In this document: positions 43,605 to 52,234 of the stretch, piece by piece
How positions within the stretch are numbered: position 1 is the first letter of the stretch
How the letters are laid out: every line of letters starts with the position of its first letter
Assembly (NCBI RefSeq): GCF_042654585.1
Contig: NZ_JBHSGR010000009.1
Coordinates: 62,001 to 126,000, forward strand
DNA: 64,000 nucleotides
Reading direction: 5' to 3'
Origin: Geodermatophilus arenarius
GTDB taxonomy: Bacteria > Actinomycetota > Actinomycetes > Mycobacteriales > Geodermatophilaceae
Program-made: the position numbers and the translations under genes
The notes under the pieces: model-generated
Told to the model about the DNA's origin: nothing
What the model saw: only the letters and a program-made list of their open reading frames with translations
Databases searched by the model: none

Positions 43605-44606
43605 CTAACCGGCGTGAGGGGTCAACCACGCCTCTCGCCAGAACGGCTGGGTCTTGCGCTGGCACAGCCCGTGATAGCGGCCCTGGCACACCACTCCCTC
43701 GAGCACCAGAGACCGGCCGGGCAAGGTCAACATCCGCCCGGTGTACTCGTCGATGATCCGGCTGATCACCCGGTCCACGCGGCGGACCTGCCCGCAGTAC
43801 GGAGCCATCTCGCCGTCGAACGACAGTCCTCTGTTCTTTCCGTTGCGGTCGACGGTCTTGCGGATCTCGCGTCGGCTGAGGATTCGGACGGTTTCTCCGG
43901 GCTGCAGGTCCAGGCGCACGGCAGGGGTCCGGGTGAGCCGTCCGTGCACAAAAGGAAAGGGCTTGCCGCCACGGAAGCACAGCCACCGGGGGAGGTGGCG
44001 GCGGCTGACGCCCTGGAACGCGTTGATGAGGTCTGGGAGGAGGAAGCGCAGCACCGTCCGTAGTCGGACGTTCCTGTTCCGCAGGTCGGTCAAGTAGTGG
44101 CGCAGATCCCACGGCGCGAGACGCGTCGTCGCCTGGAGGATCCGGGTGGCCTGGCACGACCACAACTCCTCGCCTCCGGGGTCCGACTCGGGCGGATGCA
44201 CGGCCTTCGCGAGGTCCTCCTCTGTGCATCCCTCGCGCCGGACGGGAGCGGCCATCTGGATCGCGGGTGCGCTGGGCGGCGGATCGTCAACCACCCGGAG
44301 CCACTCCTCCTTCCAGTACAGCAGGCAGCCGGCTTGGCACCCGCCGTGGGCGGAACCGTCACAGCGAAGACCGGTGAGGTGAACACTCGCTGGGAGATGC
44401 CGCAGGATGCCCAGGAAACAGGTTGTGTCCGTCCGGCTGTCCACGACGAAGCGCGACCCACAGTGGGCGAGCATCTCGGGCTGGAACGGCAGCCCGTCTA
44501 CCGAGGCGTCGGGACCGAGGGTCGCGAGGATCTCGTCAGCAGAACGGACTTCCACGACATCACCGGGCCGCAGGACCCGGGAGCGTGGCCTGATGGCTGC
44601 GCGCAT
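43605..44606 (-). CDS. Internally duplicated Cys-rich protein of unknown function
   Basis: 333 residues from ATG 44606. Two homologous halves, about 11-106 and 233-329, share GDVVEVRSADEI/GETVRILSRREI, GLPFQPEMLAHCG/GLSFDGEMAPYCG, HLTGLRCDG/VLEGVVCQG, HGGCQAGC/YHGLCQRK and YWKEEWL/FWREAWL. Half 1 keeps four cysteines (49, 63, 82, 90, plus 94), while half 2 has lost some. The halves are joined by a helical 120-residue linker. I recall similar single-copy proteins beside O-antigen genes with no assigned activity. Conserved Cys/His suggests metal or redox binding. It sits between the SDR and the C-methyltransferase and may belong to a sugar-modification step. Confidence 0.8.
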   Translation of the reverse strand: MRAAIRPRSRVLRPGDVVEVRSADEILATLGPDASVDGLPFQPEMLAHCGSRFVVDSRTDTTCFLGILRHLPASVHLTGLRCDGSAHGGCQAGCLLYWKEEWLRVVDDPPPSAPAIQMAAPVRREGCTEEDLAKAVHPPESDPGGEELWSCQATRILQATTRLAPWDLRHYLTDLRNRNVRLRTVLRFLLPDLINAFQGVSRRHLPRWLCFRGGKPFPFVHGRLTRTPAVRLDLQPGETVRILSRREIRKTVDRNGKNRGLSFDGEMAPYCGQVRRVDRVISRIIDEYTGRMLTLPGRSLVLEGVVCQGRYHGLCQRKTQPFWREAWLTPHAG

Positions 44607-44694
44607 GTGAGGCACTCCAGCTCGGCTCGACGGCGAAGGGCACGGGGCGAGTAGAACGCGGACGACGACGCTCGGTCTCCGGGTCGCCGGACGA

Positions 44695-45975
44695 CTAGAA
44701 GATCTCGAGTTCCGGGATGGGCACCACCAGCTGGCCACCCCACTGCCGCACGTAGGACAGCTGGGCGCCAAGTTCCTCCCGCAAGTTCCACGGCAGCAGC
44801 AGGACGTATTCCGGCCGCACCTGGGAGATCACCTCGGGCGCCAGGATCGGGATGTGCGTTCCCGGGAGGAACAGCCCCTGCTTGTGTGGGCTCCTGTCGA
44901 CCGTGAAGGACAGCAGGTCCGACCGGACACCGCAGTGGTTCAACAGGGTGTTCCCCTTGCCAGGAGCTCCGTACCCGACCACTCGCTTGTCCTCGGAGGC
45001 GGCTGCGGCCAGGAAGACGACCAGGTCACGCTTGACCTTGTTCACGGCCGCCGCGAACCCCCGGTGGCCGTCGAGCGAGTGCAGGCCGCGACGCTCCTCC
45101 TCGGCAAGGAGCTCGGTGACTGCTCCTGTCACCGAACGGGCGTGCTGTTCGTGACGTGCCCAGATCCGCAGGGAACCACCGTGCGTCGGCAGTTCCTCGA
45201 CGTCCACCACGGTGAGGCCGGCATGAGCGAGCACTCGCTGAGCGGTCAGCAGCGTGTAGTACGAGAAGTGCTCGTGGTAGATCGTGTCGTACTGCGACCG
45301 CTCGATGAGCCGCATGAGGTGCGGGATCTCGATACTCAGCCACCCGTCATCGGCGAGCAGCGCGGCCAGACCGAGACTGAAGTCCCGGACGTCTGGGACG
45401 TGTGCGAAGACGTTGTTGGCCACCACCAGGTCGGCGGCGCCGAGTTTCCTCCGTTGTTTCCGTCCTTCCTCCTCACCGAGGAAGGCGACTCGCGTGGGGA
45501 TCCCCCGCTGCTCCGCCACGACCGCGATGTTGGCCGCTGGCTCGATGCCGAGGACCGGAATCCCCCGTGCGACGAAGTGCTGGAGCAGGTAGCCGTCGTT
45601 GCTCGCGACCTCCACCACCAGGCTCGAGGAGGTCAGGCGCAGTCGTTCCACCGTGCGCTCGCAGTAGAGGCGGGCGTGCTCCACCCATGAGGTGGAGTAC
45701 GAGGAGAAGTAGGCGTAGTCGGAGAAGATGTCCGTGGCGGGGATGTGTGACGGGAGTTGCACGAGCAGACAATCCGCGCAGATCCAGACGCGGAGGGGGT
45801 AGAAGATCTCCGGCGACTCCAGCCTGTCCTTCGTCAGGTAGCTCTCGCAGGGCGGTGACATCCCCAGGTCGACGAACACCTCCGACAGCGGCCGGTCGCA
45901 CAGTCGGCAGGTCCCACCCACCGGAGCCCCGGAGTCCGGTGCACCAGGCGACATCCCGGGGGCGGCATCCGGCAT
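44695..45975 (-). CDS. Sugar C-methyltransferase (class I SAM, zinc-finger N-terminus)
   Basis: 426 residues from ATG 45975, preceded by GAGGG; several nearby ATGs are possible. N-terminal zinc motif CRLCDR ... CADC, SAM loop VVEVASNDGYLLQHF, AHVPDVRDF, IEIPHLMRLIER, catalytic YHEHFSYYTL (His and Tyr), HGGSLRIW, and C-terminal GYGAPGKGNTLLNHCGV. This is the complete TylCIII/Tcab9-type architecture that methylates C-3 or C-5 of a nucleotide-linked keto sugar, giving a branched deoxysugar. It is therefore the functional partner missing from the degenerate relative at 37.2 kb. Confidence 0.9.
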   Translation of the reverse strand: MPDAAPGMSPGAPDSGAPVGGTCRLCDRPLSEVFVDLGMSPPCESYLTKDRLESPEIFYPLRVWICADCLLVQLPSHIPATDIFSDYAYFSSYSTSWVEHARLYCERTVERLRLTSSSLVVEVASNDGYLLQHFVARGIPVLGIEPAANIAVVAEQRGIPTRVAFLGEEEGRKQRRKLGAADLVVANNVFAHVPDVRDFSLGLAALLADDGWLSIEIPHLMRLIERSQYDTIYHEHFSYYTLLTAQRVLAHAGLTVVDVEELPTHGGSLRIWARHEQHARSVTGAVTELLAEEERRGLHSLDGHRGFAAAVNKVKRDLVVFLAAAASEDKRVVGYGAPGKGNTLLNHCGVRSDLLSFTVDRSPHKQGLFLPGTHIPILAPEVISQVRPEYVLLLPWNLREELGAQLSYVRQWGGQLVVPIPELEIF

Positions 45976-46401
45976 CAGGTCCCTCATCGAGGCCGTCATG
46001 CGCACGCCCGCAACGGAGTGCCGGATGACGCCGGGATCCGCAGACCGACAGCAGTTCTCGTCGCTATGCCACTGTGCCGTTGCCGAGCAACCGGCGCCTG
46101 CTCGTTGCGAGACATTCCGTCTCCTCGTGTGGACGGGGCCCCTGCGTCGACCTTGGCAGAAGGCCGTCAAGAGCAGGAGCAGACTCCGGGAACCCCGACT
46201 CGGCGTCAACCCGTCTGCGCACCACCGACGCAATGGCACTGTTCGTCCGTTGACCACGACGGCGCCCATCCGGCAGCCCAGCCCGCCGCAGCCCTGTCGG
46301 GTCACGCGGAGCGCTCACTCCGACCCGGTCAGACGTGCACCGGCAAGCCGCCCGCACTTCGAGGAGTTTCCTCGTCGTCACCGAGTGACCGGGTGGCGAT
46401 C
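45976..46401. other. Gap between methyltransferase and kinase genes
   Basis: 426 bases on the leftward operon path with no recognisable gene and no clear terminator or promoter. Confidence 0.4.
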
Positions 46402-47796
46402 TCAGTCGAGCTTGCGGTGATGCCGGCCCTCTGAGCCGCCGCGATGGCGATTCGGCCAGGCGGTGCGGTATCCCTGAGCGGCTCCGTCGGCGATCCTGCG
46501 GGGAACCATGTTGAGGATGGCGCCGAGCGTTCTTGCTCCGATGCGCTCGAGGTCGTCCACCGCGCGTGCCACCTGCGCACTGTCCGTCTTGCCATAGCGG
46601 ATGGACAGCAGAACTCCATCGGTCAGCGGTGCCACCGCGCTTGCGTCCGCCACGGGAAGGAGCGCCGGCGTGTCGACCAGGACGAAGTCGTTCTGGGCGC
46701 GGAGCTTCTCCAGCAGATCCGCCATGGCAGTCATTCCGAGCAGTTCTACCGGGTTGGGCGGGATGGGGCCGGCAGCGATCACCGAGATGCCCTCGCGATA
46801 TGCCTGGATGACGTCCTCGAGGCTCGCAGTGGACGCCAGGAGGTCCGTGAGCCCCGCGTCTCCCACGAGGCCGAGATAGTCAGCCACCCTGGGGCGTCGC
46901 AAGTCGGCGTCCACGATGACGACCTGCCTCCCGGCATCCGCGAGCACCTGGGCGAGGTTGACCACGACGGTCGTCTTGCCTTCAGCGGCCACTGCACTGG
47001 ACACCATGACGGCCTTGGGCGGCTTCTCGACGCTGAGGAACTGCAGGTTCGTGCGCAACCGTCGGAAGTCCTCACCCGCTCGGCCCGTGCTGCCCTGCTC
47101 GATGACATGGCGCTTATCCAGCGTCTGGTCGCGCATGATCGTGGCTACAGCCGGGGCAGACACGAGTTCCGATAGCACTTCGACGTCCTTGACCGAGCGG
47201 TCGAGCCGAGCTCGCGCGATGGCCCCTCCAGCCCCCAGCGCCAGCCCGACGACGAGTCCGAGTGCAACATTGCGGACCGGCTTGGGCGAGGTCGGTGCCG
47301 TCGGCACCTGAGGCCGTTGAGTGACGGTGACCTTCACCGGAGACGGAGCGTCCGGGTCGGTGGTCTCGAGCTCCTGGACGAGCGAGCTGAACTGAGCGCC
47401 GATCGAATCGGCGATCTGTTGAGCTCGCTGAGGAGAAGGATCGGTCACCGTCACGTCGATGAGAACCGTGTCGGTGACCGGCGTTGCCGTGACCTCCGCT
47501 GCCAATTGCTCCGGCGACATGGGCAGACCGAGCTGCTCGACGACCCGGGTGGCCAACTGCTGACCTGTGATCAGACTCGCGTACGAGGCAACCCGTTGCT
47601 GGGAGAACTGGCTGCCCTGGAGGACCTCGGACGCTGAAGCCAGGTCCGTGCTGGAGACGAACAGCTGGGTGGTGGAGGTGTAGGTCGGCTTCTGCAGGAG
47701 GCTGACGCCCAAGGCCGCAAGGCCGCCGGCGAGGAGGCTGAGGATCAGCAGCCACGAGGAGGCTCGAAGGACCGTCAAGACCTCGCGAAGACTCAT
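46402..47796 (-). CDS. Polysaccharide co-polymerase/tyrosine autokinase (Wzc-like)
   Basis: 464 residues from ATG 47796 with GAGGAAAG upstream. Membrane spans near 15-34 and 176-194 flank an extracytoplasmic chain-length domain. The cytoplasmic BY-kinase part has Walker A SSAVAAEGKTTV (266-277), Walker A' VVIVDADLRRP (292-302) and Walker B FVLVDTPALL. The tail is basic and has only one Tyr, so the usual Tyr cluster is absent. Wzc proteins control polymer length and export through cyclic phosphorylation; here autophosphorylation may be reduced or use other sites. Confidence 0.9.
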   Translation of the reverse strand: MSLREVLTVLRASSWLLILSLLAGGLAALGVSLLQKPTYTSTTQLFVSSTDLASASEVLQGSQFSQQRVASYASLITGQQLATRVVEQLGLPMSPEQLAAEVTATPVTDTVLIDVTVTDPSPQRAQQIADSIGAQFSSLVQELETTDPDAPSPVKVTVTQRPQVPTAPTSPKPVRNVALGLVVGLALGAGGAIARARLDRSVKDVEVLSELVSAPAVATIMRDQTLDKRHVIEQGSTGRAGEDFRRLRTNLQFLSVEKPPKAVMVSSAVAAEGKTTVVVNLAQVLADAGRQVVIVDADLRRPRVADYLGLVGDAGLTDLLASTASLEDVIQAYREGISVIAAGPIPPNPVELLGMTAMADLLEKLRAQNDFVLVDTPALLPVADASAVAPLTDGVLLSIRYGKTDSAQVARAVDDLERIGARTLGAILNMVPRRIADGAAQGYRTAWPNRHRGGSEGRHHRKLD

Positions 47797-48467
47797 CACA
47801 TTCTTTCCTCGGCTGATCCTCGAGCTCAGAGCCCTGGTAGAAGGGCTACAACATAGGTCACAACATCCGCCTGAACAGCCAGATCGCTCTCGCCCATGGG
47901 AGACGCTCGGGTGGAGGCGCTCGTCACCTGAGCCATGACCCGTTAGAACCACATCGCTGCCACGGAATGCGATGTTCCGACTACAACTCCTCGAGCGCCC
48001 GCGTCCTGGTCGACCTGTCTTCCGGTGGTCCTGCGCGGCCCCCAGGTGCCTCCTCGTCCACGGCAGCGTCCTGGACAGGATCTCGCTCGACCAGGTGTGG
48101 CCGAGCATGCGGTGAACGGGGCAGTGCACGTCACGGCCGAGAAGGGGGTGGAGGAGTCCGCACGTCGTCCGCTGCACTTCGGAGTCGTGAACGGCCTGCA
48201 AGGGCCTGCGCGTCCTGCTCGAGGCTCTCCAGGCGCCGCACCTCGCCGGGCGAGGTCAGCCCGGACTGTCGATCCGCGTTCCACCAGAGAGCGGCACGCG
48301 CTGATCCGGCAGTCAGCCGGTCAGATCACCGCCACCGGGTGTTGCGACCCTGATCACCTCGGGCCGGCAGCCGACTGGGCGACAGGATCACGGGGGACGG
48401 CGGGCACGCTGGCGACCGACGCCTGAGCGACATGGAGGGTCCACGCTGGCCGCTGCTCCCGCGGACA
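47797..48467. other. Gap holding a galE remnant
   Basis: 671 bases between the kinase and GT2 genes. The middle third contains the galE remnant (separate entry); the rest has no recognisable gene. Confidence 0.5.
47995..48235 (+). pseudogene. Frameshifted galE fragment
   Basis: Reading rightward, three frames together reproduce residues 27-101 of GalE: VLVDLSSGG (as VVLDDLSTGD), then VHGSVLD (as VVGSVLD), then VHVTAEKGVEESARRPLH (as VHVAAKKQVEESVRRPLH in the intact gene at 17.0 kb), and KGLRVLLEA (as EGLRVLLEE). The DNA also matches (for instance GGCAGCGTCCT-GAC). At least two frameshifts separate the pieces and both ends are missing, so it cannot work. It is on the strand opposite to the surrounding operon. 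Confidence 0.75.
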
Positions 48468-49442
48468 CTAACGGCCGGTCGCCTTCTTCTCCCGGTGGAG
48501 CAGGAGAGCCCGGGCCATCGGCGGCGCGCTCACCGCCATGCACAGGGCGGCCCGCTGACGCGCCGAGAGTGTTGCGCTGCGGGCCAGTGACAGCGCTTCG
48601 GACCGGGTGGCGCAGCCTTCTCGTACCCGCCAGGCCCAGCGCCGGAACCGGGCCTCCGCCAGCACGCCAGCCGCGATGACTCGCTCGTCCTCGCGCAGTC
48701 CCTCGTAACCAGTGATCGTCTGGGCGACGCGCACCCTCCCCGCGAGGACGCGCTCCAGGTCCGCCGTCTGTTGGCCACCCCACTGCCGATACCGGTACAG
48801 CGGCAGGGGGACCAGTCCGGCCGCCGCGCCGCGGAGAAACATCCGGACGTAGCACTCCCAGTCGGGTCCGTAGTTGAGCGTCTCGTCGAAGCCGCCGGCC
48901 TCCAGGAGCGGCCGCCGACGGATCGCCGGGGCGGGGAGGAAGTTCCACCGCAGGATTTCCCTCCGCTGGTCGCGGACGGGGAAGCGCTCCACCAGGGAGT
49001 AGCCGGGGGACTGCACTCTCGGACCGAACTCCTCCCAGGGCGTCGTGACGAGGTGAAGATCAGGGCGGCGCTCCGCCACCCACACGAGCGCCTCCACCCG
49101 CTGGGGAGCCATCTCGTCGTCCCCGTCCAGGATGACGACCAGATCGGCACTCATCGCGGCCACCGCGGCGTTTTTGGCCGCGCCCTCCCCTCCTCGCACC
49201 GGCCGGCGGATCACCCGGACGCGGTCCAGGTAGGGCTCGACCGCACTGAGCACGTCGTCGTCGGACGCGTCGTCGCACAGCACCACCTCGTCCGGCAGCC
49301 GGGTCTGCGCGAACACCGACTCCAGGGCGGCGGGCAGGAAGGGCGCGACGTTGTGCGCCGTGATGACGACGCCAACCCTCACGTGTTGGGGGGACTCGAG
49401 CATCTCTGCGGCCGGAGCCAGCAAAGGCCACTTGTCGTTCAT
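48468..49442 (-). CDS. GT2 family glycosyltransferase
   Basis: 324 residues from ATG 49442, overlapping the deacetylase stop (ATGA). VGVVITAHNVAPFLPAALES starts the GT-A fold; VVLCDDASDDD, VILDGDDEMAP (metal motif about 106-110) and NYGPDWECYVRMFL give donor and acceptor sites. Adds a sugar to the repeat unit; donor unknown. Co-transcribed with the deacetylase and methyltransferase genes. Confidence 0.87.
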   Translation of the reverse strand: MNDKWPLLAPAAEMLESPQHVRVGVVITAHNVAPFLPAALESVFAQTRLPDEVVLCDDASDDDVLSAVEPYLDRVRVIRRPVRGGEGAAKNAAVAAMSADLVVILDGDDEMAPQRVEALVWVAERRPDLHLVTTPWEEFGPRVQSPGYSLVERFPVRDQRREILRWNFLPAPAIRRRPLLEAGGFDETLNYGPDWECYVRMFLRGAAAGLVPLPLYRYRQWGGQQTADLERVLAGRVRVAQTITGYEGLREDERVIAAGVLAEARFRRWAWRVREGCATRSEALSLARSATLSARQRAALCMAVSAPPMARALLLHREKKATGR

Positions 49443-50428
49443 GCGACCGGCACCCACGCCGTGACCGCCCGCTGGAGGCGGTCCACGCTCCATCGGCCGA
49501 CCGTGATCCGAGGGACCGCAAAGGGGTCCGCTCCGTCTACGGGACCTGCCACGTTCGCGAAAGCCAAGCGATAACCGGCCGCGCGGGCCTCCTGCGCGTT
49601 GCGCCGGGTCACCGTCCCTGGCGCCCCGAAGGGATAGGCGAGCAACTCGGGGGACTCGCCGAGGATCGCGCGAAGGGCATCCCGGCTCTTCGTCAGCTCG
49701 CGCCGGGCCTCCTCTCCTCGGAGCTGCGCGAGGGCCGCATGGGAGCAGGTGTGCGAGCCGATCGTGAACAGCGGGTCCTCGGCAAGCCGCTGAACCTGCT
49801 CGACAGTCATCCGGCGGTGCCGCATGCAGGCCGCGGCACGAGGTCGGACGGTCTCCAACTCGCTCACCACGCGCCGCACCTCGGCGGGCGGCTGCCGATA
49901 CAAGGCCGCACTCAGCTGCCAGTAAGCCATCCTGCGGGAGTCCACGTTGGCGAGGTCCAACCGCAGCATCCGTCGGCCGACCTGCACGCCGAGCTGGTTG
50001 CCGCCGGAGTCGTGCTCCAGCAGCAGGTGCTCGAGCCGGTCCCACCAGTACTCCTCCACAGGACCCCTCCCACCGCCGGCGAGAGCATCAGCGACCACGA
50101 AGAACGTGGCGGGCAGGGAGAACTCCTGGAGCACGGGCACGGCCTGCTCGAGGTTGTCGAGGTAGCCATCGTCCAGCGTGACCGCGGCCGCCGGCTCTCC
50201 GTGTCCGGACAGGATCCCGCGCGCGGGAACCACCGAGAACCAGTCGCTCAACGCTGTCATGTGCTCGCGGAACAACGACGGCGGCACGACCATCCCGCCG
50301 GGGTCATCGGACTCGTCCTCGGAGATCCGGTGGTACAGCAGGACCACGTTCCGCCCGCGCGGCCGGAACCGGCGGGGGAAGACCGGTCGCCGGTTCCAGA
50401 GCCCGTGAAGACGACGCAGACCTCTCAT
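49439..50428 (-). CDS. Polysaccharide deacetylase (NodB/CE4)
   Basis: 329 residues from ATG 50428. CE4 motifs: VVLLYHRIS, TLDDGYLDN (Asp86 catalytic base, Asp87 metal), IGSHTCSHAAL (the two metal His) and AYPFGAPG with the later FANVAG. There is no obvious signal peptide, but the N-terminal 28 residues are strongly basic. It removes N-acetyl groups from amino sugars of a polymer or lipid-linked unit. Coupled to the GT2 gene by ATGA overlap and 42 bp after the methyltransferase. Confidence 0.88.
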   Translation of the reverse strand: MRGLRRLHGLWNRRPVFPRRFRPRGRNVVLLYHRISEDESDDPGGMVVPPSLFREHMTALSDWFSVVPARGILSGHGEPAAAVTLDDGYLDNLEQAVPVLQEFSLPATFFVVADALAGGGRGPVEEYWWDRLEHLLLEHDSGGNQLGVQVGRRMLRLDLANVDSRRMAYWQLSAALYRQPPAEVRRVVSELETVRPRAAACMRHRRMTVEQVQRLAEDPLFTIGSHTCSHAALAQLRGEEARRELTKSRDALRAILGESPELLAYPFGAPGTVTRRNAQEARAAGYRLAFANVAGPVDGADPFAVPRITVGRWSVDRLQRAVTAWVPVA

Positions 50429-50469
50429 CGCTCACCAGGCGGATCGATCGGCGGCTCCACTCGTCCTGA

Positions 50470-51174
50470 TCAACCCTTCGGACGCACGACCGCGGTCACG
50501 ATGAGCGGGAGCTCGGGGTCATCGCGCTCCAGCACCCGGCGAGGGAGTTCCTCGACCGCGGCACCCAACAGGAAAGCCCGGCACGTCACGAGGTTGCCGA
50601 AGGCACGCACCTCTCCCACTCCGCCGGTCACGTCCACCAGGTCCTCGAAGCCGTGTGCGGTCCAGCGCCACCGGTCCCATGAGCCGGCGAGCCGGCTCAT
50701 GGACGGGACGGTGACGAGGATGCTGCCCCCTGGCCGTACGCTCGCGAGCAGGTTCTGCAGCGCAGCCCGCGGGTCCGGCACCAGCTGGAGCGTCTGCGTG
50801 ATGATCCCGCAGTCGAATGCCCCCCGGGGCAGGGTCGTCGGATCGCACACGTCACCCACGACCGTGGCGAGGGGGTTGGTGACGTCGATGTCGAGGACGT
50901 CGACCGTGTCGGCCCCGAGCCCGGAGGCGTAGAGGTCCTCCCTGACCTCGAGGACCCGGCCACGGACGAGTCCCCGATGGGCACGCAGGAAGCGCTCGAT
51001 GTAATACCGGTCGATCGGCGTGCCTCTTTCGAAACCCCATTCGGAGAGCGGATCGAGGCGACGGGTGCTGACCCAGCCGAGTCGAAAGGACGCATTCCGG
51101 ACCAGCGAGGACCGGGCCACTGATCTCGCGACCACTCGCTGTCGTGCTCTGCGCACCATCGCACCGAGCTGCAC
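50470..51174 (-). CDS. Class I SAM-dependent methyltransferase
   Basis: 234 residues from GTG 51174 (an ATG lies 15 bp in). Rossmann-like methyltransferase with GRVLEVREDLYASGLGA at motif I, VDVLDIDVTN (acidic loop), AFDCGIITQTLQLV and LLASVRPGGSILVTVP. Motif I is not the common GxGxG and so resembles sugar O-methyltransferases of surface-glycan clusters. It heads the leftward run of methyltransferase, deacetylase, GT2. O-methylation of a sugar is inferred only from context. Confidence 0.8.
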   Translation of the reverse strand: MQLGAMVRRARQRVVARSVARSSLVRNASFRLGWVSTRRLDPLSEWGFERGTPIDRYYIERFLRAHRGLVRGRVLEVREDLYASGLGADTVDVLDIDVTNPLATVVGDVCDPTTLPRGAFDCGIITQTLQLVPDPRAALQNLLASVRPGGSILVTVPSMSRLAGSWDRWRWTAHGFEDLVDVTGGVGEVRAFGNLVTCRAFLLGAAVEELPRRVLERDDPELPLIVTAVVRPKG

Positions 51175-51878
51175 GTTCGGAGACTATCCCTCCGCTCTGG
51201 ATGCCGCGGTAGAGGTTTCGCCGCCACCGCCGGCGACTTCGAGAGAGCGGGTGACAGCGCAACCACGTGCTCTTTGCAGAGCCTGACGGCAACAGACCAC
51301 TGGATCCAGCGTTCGCCGACAAGAAGACAGTGACCGGTGAGCAGGGTGGGTCGTCCGTCGCCGTGCTCACTCACGACCTCGGGCACCTGGGGTCGGACGT
51401 CTTGGAAGCGGTACGGCGGAGCCCGTCACCGACGTGCTGATCGTGGTGCCGCCGCCGCACGGGATCCGCGGGTGCGGCTCCATTCGGCGATCCTGGTGGT
51501 GACGACATCTGGTCCACCATGCCGCCATGACCGCCTGCGAGGGTCCCGATCCCGCGACGTTCCCACGCATCGGTCGGCACGCTGGAACCGGAGGGCAGCA
51601 GCCCCTCTCAACACTCGCGTCAGGGAGTCGGCGGGCGCCTACGGTGATGTCCCTGGTCAGGTGGCTCGCGGCCGCGACTCCCAGTCTCCGGCGCCGTCGC
51701 CGTCAACACGCTGAGCAACGCCGACCTGCTTCCCTGCTCTACCCCCTGGGCCACCGCGCCCGGAGAACGTCGGCTCGTTCACCGCCCGGACGCCGCCCAT
51801 GTGCCACGGTGATCACGCAGGTCACGGACACCTCAGCCGTCCGCCGGGATCCGGCTGCGTTCCCCGCAGGATGCAGCC
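51175..51878. other. Gap between cassette and right flank
   Basis: 704 bases without an intact gene, containing the promoter of the methyltransferase gene on the left and a decayed LCP fragment on the right (separate entry). Other long frames here are not protein-like. Confidence 0.5.
51693..51800 (+). pseudogene. Frameshifted LCP-family fragment
   Basis: Read rightward, GCCGTCGCCGTCAACACGCT begins a segment encoding VAVNTLSNADLL, matching VSVDDSLGNGDLL of the LCP gene at 24.6 kb; about 45 bases further, in another frame, ENVGSFTA matches ENVDSFTA. The linking bases align with the LPDLRP stretch by DNA. It represents codons of the LCP C-terminal region only, interrupted by at least one frameshift. 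Confidence 0.65.
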
Positions 51879-52010
51879 GTGGCTTTCCTCCTCGGCTCGA
51901 CCTGGCTGGCGCTCAACGTGTTCATCGCCGAGCACGGCTCCCTGCTGATGGCCGTGGCCGCGTGTGGCATCGCGCCGGCAGGCGCACTGCGGCGCCGTAC
52001 GGCCGCCTGA
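51879..52010 (+). CDS. Possible 43-residue membrane peptide
   Basis: GTG 51879 preceded by AGGA. The frame gives one hydrophobic helix (AFLLGSTWLALNVFIAEHG, then LLMAVAACGIAPAGAL) and an RRR tail, a common small actinobacterial membrane-protein form. There is no paralogue or neighbour evidence; it ends 4 bp before the convergent small gene at 52014. Could be a chance frame. Confidence 0.3.
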   Translation: MAFLLGSTWLALNVFIAEHGSLLMAVAACGIAPAGALRRRTAA

Positions 52011-52013
52011 GCC

Positions 52014-52226
52014 TCAGCGGCGTCGGCCCACCAGGATTCCCATCAGGGACAGCATCCCCGCAGCCCAGCCGGTCAGGACGAAGACGTCTCCCCTGTGCAG
52101 CCCGTGCTCCGCCGTGACCCGGATGAGCACCGGTCCCTCGTTGTAGTAGCGGCCGGTCACCAACAGCACGGCGAACGCCGTCAGCATCCCGGCGGCCGTC
52201 AGCGCGAACAGCCAGCGGAAGGCCAC
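52014..52226 (-). CDS. Small two-span membrane protein
   Basis: 70 residues if started at GTG 52226, 9 bases after the sugar transferase stop. Two hydrophobic helices (FALTAAGMLTAFAVLLVTG and FVLTGWAAGMLSLMGILVG) enclose an extracytoplasmic loop with TAEHGLHRGD. The H-G-L-H-x-G-D pattern appears to be a conserved loop in small proteins near actinobacterial sugar transferases. No enzymatic function is proposed; it may help the transferase. Confidence 0.6.
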   Translation of the reverse strand: MAFRWLFALTAAGMLTAFAVLLVTGRYYNEGPVLIRVTAEHGLHRGDVFVLTGWAAGMLSLMGILVGRRR

Positions 52227-52234
52227 CTCGGCGG

